Assembly: GCA_016193485.1 (NCBI GenBank)
Contig: JACPRZ010000063.1
Coordinates: 62,001-126,000 of the forward strand
Reading direction: 5' to 3'
DNA from: Bacteroidota bacterium
GTDB taxonomy: Bacteria; Bacteroidota; Bacteroidia; JACPRZ01
Length of the DNA stretch: 64,000 nucleotides
Position numbers and translations under genes: made by a program. Below the pieces are notes generated by a model that was not told the DNA's origin, did not search any database, and saw only the letters and a program-made list of their open reading frames with translations. Shown one piece after another: positions 10,901 through 19,069 of the stretch. Within the stretch, counting starts at the first letter, position 1. Each line of letters begins with the position of its first letter.

Positions 10901-13900
10901 TATATATGGAGCAGCGGTTGCATCACATCGTCATGCGCAGGACTCGCGTCCGGAAGTTATACGGTGACTGCAACTGATTCAAAAGGATGTACCGCATCGG
11001 GTACTGCAACGGTTAGTAATATGCTGGGTCCTACGGTAATTTTATCGGGGACAACATCACCCGATTGTTTCGGGAACTGCACGGGGACAGCAACCATAAT
11101 TATCACAGACGGAATCAGCCCTTATACGACTCAATGGAATACTTCACCGCCACAGACATCACTTACCGCAACCGGTCTGTGCGCTGCAACCTATGTTGTC
11201 ACGGTGACCGATGCAAACAATTGCATTGCAACCCTCCCTGCAACAATAACAGAACCGCCACTTTTATCCATCACTTCAACTACGGTTACCGATATAAGTT
11301 GTTACGGCCAGTGCACCGGTTCAATAAACCCGACAATAACGGGTGGAACACCTCCTTATACGTATCAGTGGAACAGCGGGCAAACCATGATACCGGCAAC
11401 CGGACTTTGTACAGGTAATTACAGTTTAACGGTTACGGATTCGGAGGGGTGCACGGCTTCCTCTTCGGCATCAATAACCCAGCCGACACAATTATTTGTG
11501 GTTATTACTTCCGACAGCACCACCTGCTCCGGGCAGTGCAATGGTTCTGCAACCGCTGCAGCAGGGGGGGGAACACCGGCTTATACATATTTGTGGAGCA
11601 ACGGTTCAACGGGTCCTATCGCGGGAAATCTCTGTTCCGGAAATTATTCTGTCACCGTTACCGACAGCAAGGGTTGCACCGCAACAGGAAACGTATCCAT
11701 TTATGATCCATTATCCATTATTGCTTCCATTCCTTCCTGGGGTGATGTAGATTGCTTTGGCAATAATAACGGATGGGCCCAGTCGGCAGCCACGGGAGGA
11801 ACCCCCCCTTATACCTACCTGTGGAGCGACAACCAGACAGGCAACCTCGCTGTAAACCTGGATGGCGAATTAATTATCGTCACTATAACCGATGTAAACG
11901 GGTGTATGGATTCGGCATCCGTGAGCATTTTTGAACCGCCACAACTTATTGTGCTGGTTGTTCCCAATCCTGCAACCTGTTACGGAGTGTGTGACGGATG
12001 GGCAACGGTAGACGTGGTGGGCGGAATACCGGCATATACCTACCTGTGGGATGCCAATGCGCAATTTCAGTCAACCCAGATGGCTACAGGACTTTGTGCG
12101 GATAATTTTACCGTGACGGTCACGGACAACAACGGATGCAGCCAGACCGGTTCAGTTATCATTACTGAACCGCAGCAATTAAGTTTTATTAACGACACCA
12201 TTATCAATTCCACCTGTGGAAATCCCAATGGTGGAGCATGTATCAGCATCATTGGCGGTCTGGCCCCATATACTGCCGCATGGAATACATCGCCTCCTGC
12301 CACAGGGCTTTGCGTTAATAATATTTATGCCGGTGCATACAGCCCTGTAGTTACCGATGGTAACGGATGCTCTTTTACCGCACCGGTCATCATCAACGAT
12401 ATTGCGGGACCAACGATTGATTCGGTTACCGGTATTGACGCTACCTGCAAGGGAGCAAGCGATGGCGCTGTATTCGGTTACTTCTCCGGTGGTACCTCTC
12501 CTTATTCTTACCTGTGGAAAGAAAGCGGAGATACAATTTCTACCGGATTCACATTCGTCCTGGGTGTTCCTGCCGGAACCTATACTTTTACGGTAACAGA
12601 TGACAACGGATGTGTTTCATCCGGTTCGGTTACTATATATGAACCCTCCCTTCTTGTCTCGGCAATCCTGAACGTAACCAATGCTTCATGCAACGGCTAT
12701 TGTGACGGCTCGGTTACGGCAGGCGTAGGGGGGGGAGAATTGCCTTATACATTCACCTGGAATATCACTCCCCAGCAGGACAGCACAACGGCAACAGGGT
12801 TATGTGCCGGTACATATAATATTGTCATTTCGGATGCCAGCGGGTGTTCAACCACCGAAACGGCTAATGTGAGCGAACCATTGCCTCTTGATATTACTCC
12901 TGCGGTTGACAGCGTGAATTGTGCCGGCAACTGGGACGGCACTATTTCGCTTATTCCTTCCCCGACCGGAGGAACCGGTCCTTACTCCATCACATGGCTT
13001 CCCCCGGGTTTCGGAACCGGTCCGGTTATCACCAACCTCCCTGCTGCAACCTATACCTGTATTGTCACGGATTCCAAAAATTGTTCGTTGTCCGAAGATA
13101 TTTCTGTCGGTCAGCCTGCGCCTCTGCTGATAGCCACAACGGCAGTAGATGCAAAATGCGGCAACGCTGACGGCAGCGCTGCTGTTTTTCCCACAGGCGG
13201 AACTCCCGCATATACTCTACTGTGGATTCCCGGAGGTTATACAACGCCTATCGTAAACGGATTACCGAGTGGAAATTATACTGTTTACCTTTCCGATAAA
13301 AACGGCTGCACCGATGTGGATACCGTTACCGTGAATAACATTCCCGGTCCGGAAATTAATTTACTGCCGGTAACCCATAATTTATGTTATGGCGCATTAA
13401 AAGGAATTGCAGCGGTGAATTTTATTTCTTCCGGAACACCTCCCTATTCTTTTACCTGGAATCCCGCTTCCCCCGATAATGATACGGCTTTTCAACTGCC
13501 TTCGGGCCCGGTTATTGTCACGGTAACCGATTTCAACTCATGTACGGATATTGATACCACTTATTTAACCCAGCCCGCTCCGCTGTCAATAACGATCACC
13601 CCGGACAAAACCATCTGTTATGGTCAAAGTACTTTGCTTTCAGTATCCATGTCAGGAGGAACGCCTCAGTTTACATATTCCTGGGATAACTCTCTTCCAC
13701 CGGCTGCGACTCAAACAGTTACTCCTAATGTGACTACAACTTATAATGTAACAATAACCGATCAGAACGGCTGCCAGTCCGATTCCTTTGTTATTGTAAC
13801 GGTTCTCCCCCCCCTCGATTTAGACAGCCAGGTTGTGAGTATCTGTTACGGAGAAAATGCCGTATTTACGGCAACGGCAACCGGAGGAGACGGAGGACCA

Positions 13901-14863
13901 TATACCTATGTATGGGAAAACGGACAACCGGGCAGCCAGTTTACAATCATTGTGCCTCCGGTTAATGATACCATTTACGCTTATGTAATGGACGGATGTT
14001 CAAAAAATGATACCGCTAAATTTTATGCATTTGTAAACCCTCTGCCTGTGGCTGCATTTTCCGCATCGGCATTTGCCGGGTGCCTGCCGTTCCCGGTTAC
14101 ATTTACCGACATGTCAACGGTGAACCAGGGCTCCATCGTTTCGTGGGACTGGGATTTCGGTGACTTAATCGGTTCTTCGCTTCAGAATCCTACGCACACC
14201 TATACTTCCCAGGGAACCTTTGACGTATCGCTTATTGTCACTACCAATGCCGGATGCAGGGATACTGTCATTATCAATTCTCTTGTTTCAGTATATCCGG
14301 TACCTGATGCATTTTTCACGGCAAAACCCGATCTTACCACTCTCATAAACGCAACAATTCAATTTGATGACGGCTCTGCCATTGCAAGCCCTGGGATCAT
14401 TGTTACCTGGTCGTGGGATTTCGGTGACCCGGATGCGCCTGACACATCGCAGACATCATTACTTCAGAACCCGCAACACACCTATACCGATACCGGTGTT
14501 TTTATTATTACATTAACAGTAACGAGCGATAACGGTTGTACCGATATTTATGTGGATAGCGTGGAGATTGAAAACGAGTATATACTTTTTGTACCGAACG
14601 CAATCACCCCTGACGGTGACGGCCATAACGATTATTTTTTCCCTGAAGTAATCGGGTTGCGCGAAGATCGCTTTGAGATGTACATCTTTGACCGGTGGGG
14701 TGACCTTATCTATGAGACAAAAGATATCAACAAGCCGTGGAACGGACGCGCCAACAAAGGCAACATACTTGTACAGCAGGATGTTTATGTGTGGCTTATA
14801 AAAACCGAAGACCTCAACGGAGTGGATCATCGGTATATCGGGCATGTATCAGTGATAAAATAG
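4937..14863 (+). CDS. Giant (3308 aa) SprB-repeat adhesin with PKD domains and T9SS type B C-terminal sorting domain
   Basis: N-terminal signal peptide; more than 25 SprB-type repeats (C.G.C.G......GG..PYTY.WS......GLC.GTYTVTVTD..GC); PKD motifs SWDWDFGD and TWSWDFGD; C-terminus FVPNAITPDGDGHNDYFFPEV...MYIFDRWGDLIYE...PWNGRANKG...YVWLI. Confidence 0.93.
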   Translation: MAPAIFNRISLFLFSFIMTHLVMMLTVIVSIFFLFPSISRSQCAYDNTYYTTPALSCPGSATAACVFGGEYITVNVVAGNTYTFSTCGVAGFDTQLTLYQSGGGGSLAYSDDACGLQSSITWTATFTGSVDVLLDQYNCSNNATCQPIDIQCSAGGSPITASDCSQAVNVCTDLNFTIDPNGFGTIDEIPAPGSYSNPNVNPTSGNSGCLLSGEKNSTWMLVYISGTGNLEFTFGGNGTQSGYYDWIMYQWTPTICSDIPNNIAPPVRCNWNCTSSGGTGLASTIPAGGSACNYESPLPVTCGQQYVIVFSNWSSVTTTVPLQFGGTATVSCTPSTLNVTVTPASPVICSGGSVTLTASGATTYTWSPSTGLSSTMGSSVVATPSSTTTYTVTGVTGCVQGTATVTVTVTPSFTLSMSQVNPSCTGSCNGSATATPSGGNPAFTYSWSGGGATQTKTGMCAGTYTVTVTDASGCMNTATVTITNPPALSVSVTPGNTTCPGVCSGTLSASGSGGTPAYTYNWSGGLGSGPSKTGVCTGTYTVTITDSKGCTSTASGIVNQPPAISVTVTPTNESCDGGCNGSVTASASGGTGALTYSWCCALGTGATKSGLCDGTYTVTVTDANGCTATGTGTVNPGPVIAAGFTYNGNQCLSGNSFNFTNTGTMGVTYSWSFPSGSPSSSTLENPSGITWSSAGSYTVTQIVTSGSCMNTATLTITVYPQPSVALSKADITCNGLCNGTITANIASGTPPFTYSWSNGSMGSGTISSLCASSYTVTVTDAYGCSGVASATITQPPLLTVSVTPAGESCDGACDGSVTASASGGTGSLTYSWCCALGTGATKTGLCDGTYTVTVTDANGCTTTGSATVNPGPVITAGFTYNGNQCLTGNSFNFTNTGTMGVTYSWTFPSGTPASSTAENPSGITWSSAGSYTVTQTVTSGSCMNTATVTITVYPQPSVTINKTDISCNGLCNGSASANITSGTAPFTFSWSNGSMGTGTISSLCVNTYTVTVTDGFGCTATASATITQPALLSAVMSNTNATCNNVCNAMGNVTVSGGTPSYTYQWSAGAGFQTTSSATGLCDGIFSVTVTDSKGCTATGSVTVTEPAAMTVTVTTINSTCGASTGSVTATVGGGTSPYTYSWSNGCMGSNCTNLPAGNYLVTVTDAGGCTQTANGSVNDAGGISASVATDQNITCFGLCNGQATATVTGGGSPYTYVWSNGQTVTSAGTAQTQTGLCGGNISVTVTDASGCASSGAGVVTEPALLTGIATVTPESCGGSCNGTMSISMSGGLNPYTYSWPGGPTGPVAGKSSLCAGTLTVTVSDAYGCTLTVSGTVTAGGNIILSVTPADANCNNVCTGSANLTVTGGGVPLTYLWSNTFSGEDPSGLCDGTYTVTVTDANGCTASTNTTITEPAALTVSLSSTNELCDGLCDGTATATTSGGIPSYTYSWSGGGTGTTKTNLCDGTYTVTVTDSKGCTVTGNVTINAGPVITAGFTPSVNQCLTGNSFSFTNTGTMGVTYSWTFPSGTPSSSAIENPSGISWSSAGTYTITQTVTSGSCMNTATLNITVFAQPSVTISKSDLVCYNVCNGSMTATVSSGTSPFTYNWNTGCASSTCNSLCTGTYTVTVTDAKGCSATANTTITEPAVLTVITSSTPATCGQSNGTATATPSGGTGSYTYIWDDPAPVQTTQTAAGLAGGVYNVTVTDSKGCTVMGNVTVNSVAGGNVSVSILSNITCNGLCNGSATATMSGGTSPFTYQWNTIPAQNTATATGLCASTYTVTVTDASSCTGTASIILTQPAVLTASIGSSVNLSCYNTCTGSITVTAGGGTGSYSYQWNPVVSVGNNATGLCANTFNITVSDANGCSATLSQTLTQPSQLTVTTSGTTASCSQVCDGTSSATAGGGTPPYSYSWSNSSTGSTVTGLCGGSNVTVTVTDSKGCTATGSYSVPVLPDMLITTTSTDASCGTANGQVSCSVTNGTIPYTYIWSSGCITSSCAGLASGSYTVTATDSKGCTASGTATVSNMLGPTVILSGTTSPDCFGNCTGTATIIITDGISPYTTQWNTSPPQTSLTATGLCAATYVVTVTDANNCIATLPATITEPPLLSITSTTVTDISCYGQCTGSINPTITGGTPPYTYQWNSGQTMIPATGLCTGNYSLTVTDSEGCTASSSASITQPTQLFVVITSDSTTCSGQCNGSATAAAGGGTPAYTYLWSNGSTGPIAGNLCSGNYSVTVTDSKGCTATGNVSIYDPLSIIASIPSWGDVDCFGNNNGWAQSAATGGTPPYTYLWSDNQTGNLAVNLDGELIIVTITDVNGCMDSASVSIFEPPQLIVLVVPNPATCYGVCDGWATVDVVGGIPAYTYLWDANAQFQSTQMATGLCADNFTVTVTDNNGCSQTGSVIITEPQQLSFINDTIINSTCGNPNGGACISIIGGLAPYTAAWNTSPPATGLCVNNIYAGAYSPVVTDGNGCSFTAPVIINDIAGPTIDSVTGIDATCKGASDGAVFGYFSGGTSPYSYLWKESGDTISTGFTFVLGVPAGTYTFTVTDDNGCVSSGSVTIYEPSLLVSAILNVTNASCNGYCDGSVTAGVGGGELPYTFTWNITPQQDSTTATGLCAGTYNIVISDASGCSTTETANVSEPLPLDITPAVDSVNCAGNWDGTISLIPSPTGGTGPYSITWLPPGFGTGPVITNLPAATYTCIVTDSKNCSLSEDISVGQPAPLLIATTAVDAKCGNADGSAAVFPTGGTPAYTLLWIPGGYTTPIVNGLPSGNYTVYLSDKNGCTDVDTVTVNNIPGPEINLLPVTHNLCYGALKGIAAVNFISSGTPPYSFTWNPASPDNDTAFQLPSGPVIVTVTDFNSCTDIDTTYLTQPAPLSITITPDKTICYGQSTLLSVSMSGGTPQFTYSWDNSLPPAATQTVTPNVTTTYNVTITDQNGCQSDSFVIVTVLPPLDLDSQVVSICYGENAVFTATATGGDGGPYTYVWENGQPGSQFTIIVPPVNDTIYAYVMDGCSKNDTAKFYAFVNPLPVAAFSASAFAGCLPFPVTFTDMSTVNQGSIVSWDWDFGDLIGSSLQNPTHTYTSQGTFDVSLIVTTNAGCRDTVIINSLVSVYPVPDAFFTAKPDLTTLINATIQFDDGSAIASPGIIVTWSWDFGDPDAPDTSQTSLLQNPQHTYTDTGVFIITLTVTSDNGCTDIYVDSVEIENEYILFVPNAITPDGDGHNDYFFPEVIGLREDRFEMYIFDRWGDLIYETKDINKPWNGRANKGNILVQQDVYVWLIKTEDLNGVDHRYIGHVSVIK

Positions 14864-15007
14864 ATTTGCATTTCTGATTACAAACGACTACAAGTAACTA
14901 CTTCCGCAAGTAAGCGCTTATTAACCGAATCCTCTGAAAAACCTGCCGCACCTTTGCCGAGCCAATTCGCGAAAACTCTGGCAAAACAAAAATCAATCAA
15001 TTAACAA

Positions 15008-15025
15008 TCCCGATATCTATCGGGA
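15008..15025. repeat. 18-bp palindrome TCCCGATATCTATCGGGA upstream of ssb
   Basis: Read directly; the same 18-mer recurs at 15412-15429 downstream of ssb. Confidence 0.85.
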
Positions 15026-15041
15026 CTAAAAACAAAAAACG

Positions 15042-15377
15042 ATGAAATCATTAAGAAACAAAGTTCAACTGATCGGCCGGCTCGGAAGCAATCCTGAACT
15101 GAAAACAACGTCCAATGGTAAAACCATGGCAAGAATCAACCTCGCAACCAACGAGTCGTACCGCAACAGCGCAGGCGAAAAGGTGGAAGAAACACAATGG
15201 CATAACCTTATCGCATGGAATAAAACAGGCGAGGTCATGTGCCAATACCTTAAAAAAGGAAGCGAAGTTGCCGTTGAAGGCAAACTCGTAAGCCGTTCCT
15301 GGAATGACAAAGAGGGAAACAAAAGGTACACAACCGAAGTTGTGGTGAATGACTTTTTGTTCCTCGGGAAGAAATAA
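15042..15377 (+). CDS. ssb: Single-stranded DNA-binding protein
   Basis: OB-fold SSB signature NKVQLIGRLGSNPELKTTSNGKTMARINLATNESY...TQWHNLIAWNKTGEVMCQYLKKGSEVAVEGKLVSRSWNDKEGNKRYTTEVVVNDFLFL. Confidence 0.95.
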   Translation: MKSLRNKVQLIGRLGSNPELKTTSNGKTMARINLATNESYRNSAGEKVEETQWHNLIAWNKTGEVMCQYLKKGSEVAVEGKLVSRSWNDKEGNKRYTTEVVVNDFLFLGKK

Positions 15378-15396
15378 CCTGCTGTCACCCTCTTTC

Positions 15397-15446
15397 AAAA
15401 AAAGCCCTCCGTCCCGATATCTATCGGGATCGGGGGGCTTTTTTTA
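15397..15446 (+). terminator. Rho-independent-type terminator downstream of ssb, with the 18-bp palindrome as its apical stem
   Basis: AAAAAAAGCCCTCCGTCCCGATATCTATCGGGATCGGGGGGCTTTTTTT: long stem followed by a T-tract. Confidence 0.8.
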
Positions 15447-15478
15447 TTTTTATTCACCCATACGCTATTTTTCTACTT

Positions 15479-17134
15479 TTGTCAGCAATAAAGTATACCA
15501 TTCAGGTGCTTATTAAAGTAAAATCATTTTTTTCGGCAAAAGGAGAATTTTTATTTTTCTGCCTGATCATCGTTCTTACCGCCTTACCTGTTTTACGGTT
15601 TACTTTTTTCCCGACACTGGACGGGCCTGCACATCTTTATAATTCAAACCTGCTGCAAACCTTGCTGTTCCGGTCCGACCCGGTAATTGACACTTATTTT
15701 AAAATAAACACCACACCTGTTCCCAACTGGTTTGTACAGGTTTTGCTTCCGCTCTTCAATTTTATCATGCCCGCACAATGGGCTGAAAAAATTCTCCTGC
15801 TCCTTTATATTGCCGGTTTGCCTTTGACTTTCCGATACATGGTGGTTCGGATCAATCCCTCGGGCGCCCTGCTCTCTTATTTTATCTTTCCGTTTATTTA
15901 TTCCTTCATGCTTCATCTGGGACTTTACAACTTCTGCTTTTCGGTCATACTGCTGCTTCTTGGAATTCATTACTGGATCAGCCATCATAGCAATCTTGGC
16001 GTATATAACTTCCTGGTAATTACCGCGCTGGTAACCCTTGTTTTTTTCTCACATATTATTATCTGGGGGGTTCTGTTCATCGGGCTTTTCTTTATTGCTC
16101 TATCGGTATTTTTCAGGGATTCCGTTGTAAGCGGCAGCCGGAAAAAAATCTTTCAGCGGACGCTCTTATTTCTCGTGATCGCTTATCTGCCGTCAGCGAC
16201 TCTTTTTATTGAATATCTCGGATGGATTCCGAAATTCTGGGGAAGTTCAACAGTACCCTTTGATGAGAAACTATCCTGGATCAGGGAATCAAGGGCGCTC
16301 ATCGCCCTTGACCGCGCCAAAGAAAGTTTTTACACTTCTTCTCTCTTTTTCCTCGTTTTGTCGCTGTCGGTAATTCTGATATACCGCAAGGTATCGGATT
16401 CAGAGGTGACCGCAGCGGCTAAAAACTTTTTCAGGAGGGCTGTTTCATTCCTGAAAACATTTATCACGGCAAACGATCATTTTCTGTTCACGGCAATTGC
16501 AGTGCTTATTTTATTTCTCCAACTTCCGTCAACGCTCGGTTTTATCATCGGTGGTTTTGTAACTGAAAAACTCTGTTTTCTTATTTATTTGTTTTTTATT
16601 CTGTGGATCGCTTCTAAGCACTGGCAGCGGTGGATTAAATTTATAAGTATTGTTGTAATATTATGGATACACCTTAACCTGATTTCTTCGCGATGGGGTT
16701 CTATAAAGGAACTGGATGAAAACGCGAGGGAGTGCATCGCTATTGCCGAAAAGATAGAGACGGATGCCATCGTGCTTCCGGTCAATTATTCCGTCAACTG
16801 GCTCCATGCGCATTTTTCAAATTACCTCGGCATTGAAAAGCCGCTTGTAATACTTGAAAATTTCCAGGCCAATGACGGATATTTCCCATTAGTGTGGAAA
16901 TATGCGAGAGTTCCTGATCTGCGAATTGATACTGTTCCATCAGACGGTTTATGCCTGAAATGGCCAAGCAACAGGAATAATCCGGTGCAGGGGATTGAAT
17001 ATGTGCTGGTGTGGGGGGATTTTGAAAGCAAAAATGATGCGTGTGCTCTTTGGCTTAAAAGTATACTTGCGGAAAAATATCGCTTGATGCATAAGTCAAA
17101 GATTGCCGGATTATACCGGTATGATGTGAACTAA
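15479..17134 (+). CDS. Polytopic membrane protein, GT-C-like, paralogous to 19070-20689
   Basis: TTG start; multiple hydrophobic helices; FFPTLDGPAHLYNSNLLQ...PVPNW...ILPVNYSVNWLHAHFSNYLGIEKPLVILEN motifs shared with the 19070-20689 product. Confidence 0.7.
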   Translation: MSAIKYTIQVLIKVKSFFSAKGEFLFFCLIIVLTALPVLRFTFFPTLDGPAHLYNSNLLQTLLFRSDPVIDTYFKINTTPVPNWFVQVLLPLFNFIMPAQWAEKILLLLYIAGLPLTFRYMVVRINPSGALLSYFIFPFIYSFMLHLGLYNFCFSVILLLLGIHYWISHHSNLGVYNFLVITALVTLVFFSHIIIWGVLFIGLFFIALSVFFRDSVVSGSRKKIFQRTLLFLVIAYLPSATLFIEYLGWIPKFWGSSTVPFDEKLSWIRESRALIALDRAKESFYTSSLFFLVLSLSVILIYRKVSDSEVTAAAKNFFRRAVSFLKTFITANDHFLFTAIAVLILFLQLPSTLGFIIGGFVTEKLCFLIYLFFILWIASKHWQRWIKFISIVVILWIHLNLISSRWGSIKELDENARECIAIAEKIETDAIVLPVNYSVNWLHAHFSNYLGIEKPLVILENFQANDGYFPLVWKYARVPDLRIDTVPSDGLCLKWPSNRNNPVQGIEYVLVWGDFESKNDACALWLKSILAEKYRLMHKSKIAGLYRYDVN

Positions 17135-17166
17135 TTATCTGACTTCAGATACTTCTTTATTGATAC

Positions 17167-19035
17167 ATGACAAAATTCAAAAATCCATTGTCGCTTTTTC
17201 TTATCCCGGCTGTTTGCTTTTCCATGCTCTGGGCACAAAAAGACCACCTGAATGAGGTACTACAGTACAGGGAAAAACCACTTGCACTGGCGTGGGATGT
17301 ATATGGGTATTATTTATTTCTCCCATCTGTTTTCATTTACAACGACATCGGACTTACCGGAAAATGGTTAGATGAAACATACCATAAATATTGTAAAAAT
17401 TATCCTTTTTACCAGGTTGCTCCCGGTACGAACGGAAGGCGTATCAATATTTTTGTGCTGGGAATGGCGTTTATCTATTCTCCTGCATTTTTCAGCGCGC
17501 ATGCCTATGCAAAAATCTTTGGTTACCCTCCTGATGGCTTTTCGGCTCCTTATAACTGGTCTATGATAATTCTGGCTATGCTTTATGCATTTGCCGGGGT
17601 TTTTTTATTAAGAAAAATTCTTTTGCGTTATTTTAACGATCTTATTACATTTTTAACAATGATCTGTTTGTTCTGGGGTACAAATTATTTCTTCCAGTGC
17701 GGTATTGACGGTACCCTGCCTCATAATTATTTGTTTACATTGAATTGTTTTTTCCTGCTCCTTGTGATGAAATGGCATGAAACCGGAAAATTGTTTTTTG
17801 CCGCTGCCACTGGATTTATGCTTGGATTTCTTACCCTTTGCAGGCCGACCGAAATAATATTAATTTTTATTCCTCTTTTATTTAATATCTATGATCGTCA
17901 TTCGTGGAATCAGAAGATTCAATTTTTTAAAACGCATTATCCCCAGTACCTGGCATTCGCGGTTTCGGTATTTATAGCCGTCTTACCGCAACTGCTTTAT
18001 TGGAAATACAGTTCCGGGAATTGGATTTCCATAATCCGGGAAGAAACACTTTCACTTTCTGAACCCTACATTGTTCAAACCCTTTTCAGTTACAAAAAAG
18101 GGTGGTTTGTTTATACTCCCATGATGCTGGTTGCTGTTATTGGATTTTATCACCTCTTCGTTTATAATAAAAATATTTTCTTTGCAATTTTTTCATTCTT
18201 TATTTTAAATTTATATGTTCAGGCAAGCTGGGATAACTGGTGGCACGGACCCAGTTTCAGCCAAAGAAGTTTGGTAGAATCTTACGCGGTGACAGCTCTT
18301 CCATTGGGATATTTTATATATCGTACATTTTCGGCACGAAGAATATTAAAATTCATTTTTTTATCGGTTTTGTTATTGCTTGTTATTTACAACCTTTTTA
18401 AAATCTGGCAGTTCAGGGTTTACATTATTGACGGAGAAAGGATGACCCGGGAATATTTCTGGCGTACTTTTCTAACGATCGGAGGCATTACCGAGGAAGA
18501 CAAAAGTTTTCTTGAAATTGACCGGAATACCGACACCGGTATAGTGGCGACATTTGATATAAATAAATATAATCTCATTGCAACCTGGATCGATAACTTT
18601 GAAGAAGGGCAGGCACGCTGGGATACGGTTCATACAATAGACACTTTTTCTTTTGATGGTTCCCATTGCTTTACGTTGACCAGCGACAATCCCTTTTCCC
18701 GCCCTATTGCAGAGAAATATCACAACATTACCGATAAAGATCACATCTTCATTAAAGCATCGGTTAAAGTTTATCTTCTGACCGAACCATCCAACAGCAA
18801 TTCAGCATTATGTATTTGTGTCCAATGCAGGGGAAATATCTATAAATGGAGAAGTTGGGGCGCGGCAGAGTTTAATTTAGTTCCAGGAAAGTGGAATACC
18901 ATCAGTACAGTGTATCTTACACCTATCCTCCGCCACCGCCATGATGAAGTACGGGTTTTTTACTGGAATACGGGTACAAGTCCCGTTTTTATTGATAACC
19001 TTGTGGTTGAAGCATATGAGCAAAATGATCGGTAA
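17167..19035 (+). CDS. Polytopic membrane glycosyltransferase-like protein (GT-C/GT39-like)
   Basis: DVYGYYLFLPSVFIYNDIGL luminal-loop type N-terminus, many TM helices, C-terminal soluble beta-rich domain. Confidence 0.6.
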   Translation: MTKFKNPLSLFLIPAVCFSMLWAQKDHLNEVLQYREKPLALAWDVYGYYLFLPSVFIYNDIGLTGKWLDETYHKYCKNYPFYQVAPGTNGRRINIFVLGMAFIYSPAFFSAHAYAKIFGYPPDGFSAPYNWSMIILAMLYAFAGVFLLRKILLRYFNDLITFLTMICLFWGTNYFFQCGIDGTLPHNYLFTLNCFFLLLVMKWHETGKLFFAAATGFMLGFLTLCRPTEIILIFIPLLFNIYDRHSWNQKIQFFKTHYPQYLAFAVSVFIAVLPQLLYWKYSSGNWISIIREETLSLSEPYIVQTLFSYKKGWFVYTPMMLVAVIGFYHLFVYNKNIFFAIFSFFILNLYVQASWDNWWHGPSFSQRSLVESYAVTALPLGYFIYRTFSARRILKFIFLSVLLLLVIYNLFKIWQFRVYIIDGERMTREYFWRTFLTIGGITEEDKSFLEIDRNTDTGIVATFDINKYNLIATWIDNFEEGQARWDTVHTIDTFSFDGSHCFTLTSDNPFSRPIAEKYHNITDKDHIFIKASVKVYLLTEPSNSNSALCICVQCRGNIYKWRSWGAAEFNLVPGKWNTISTVYLTPILRHRHDEVRVFYWNTGTSPVFIDNLVVEAYEQNDR

Positions 19036-19069
19036 AATGGCTGGATATCTGTTGCTTTAAAAGGCAGGG

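Noticed and set aside
4937-14863. Regularly spaced repeats could look like a CRISPR or satellite array
   Set aside because: Repeats are imperfect, in frame, ~230-270 bp and encode SprB modules of one continuous ORF.
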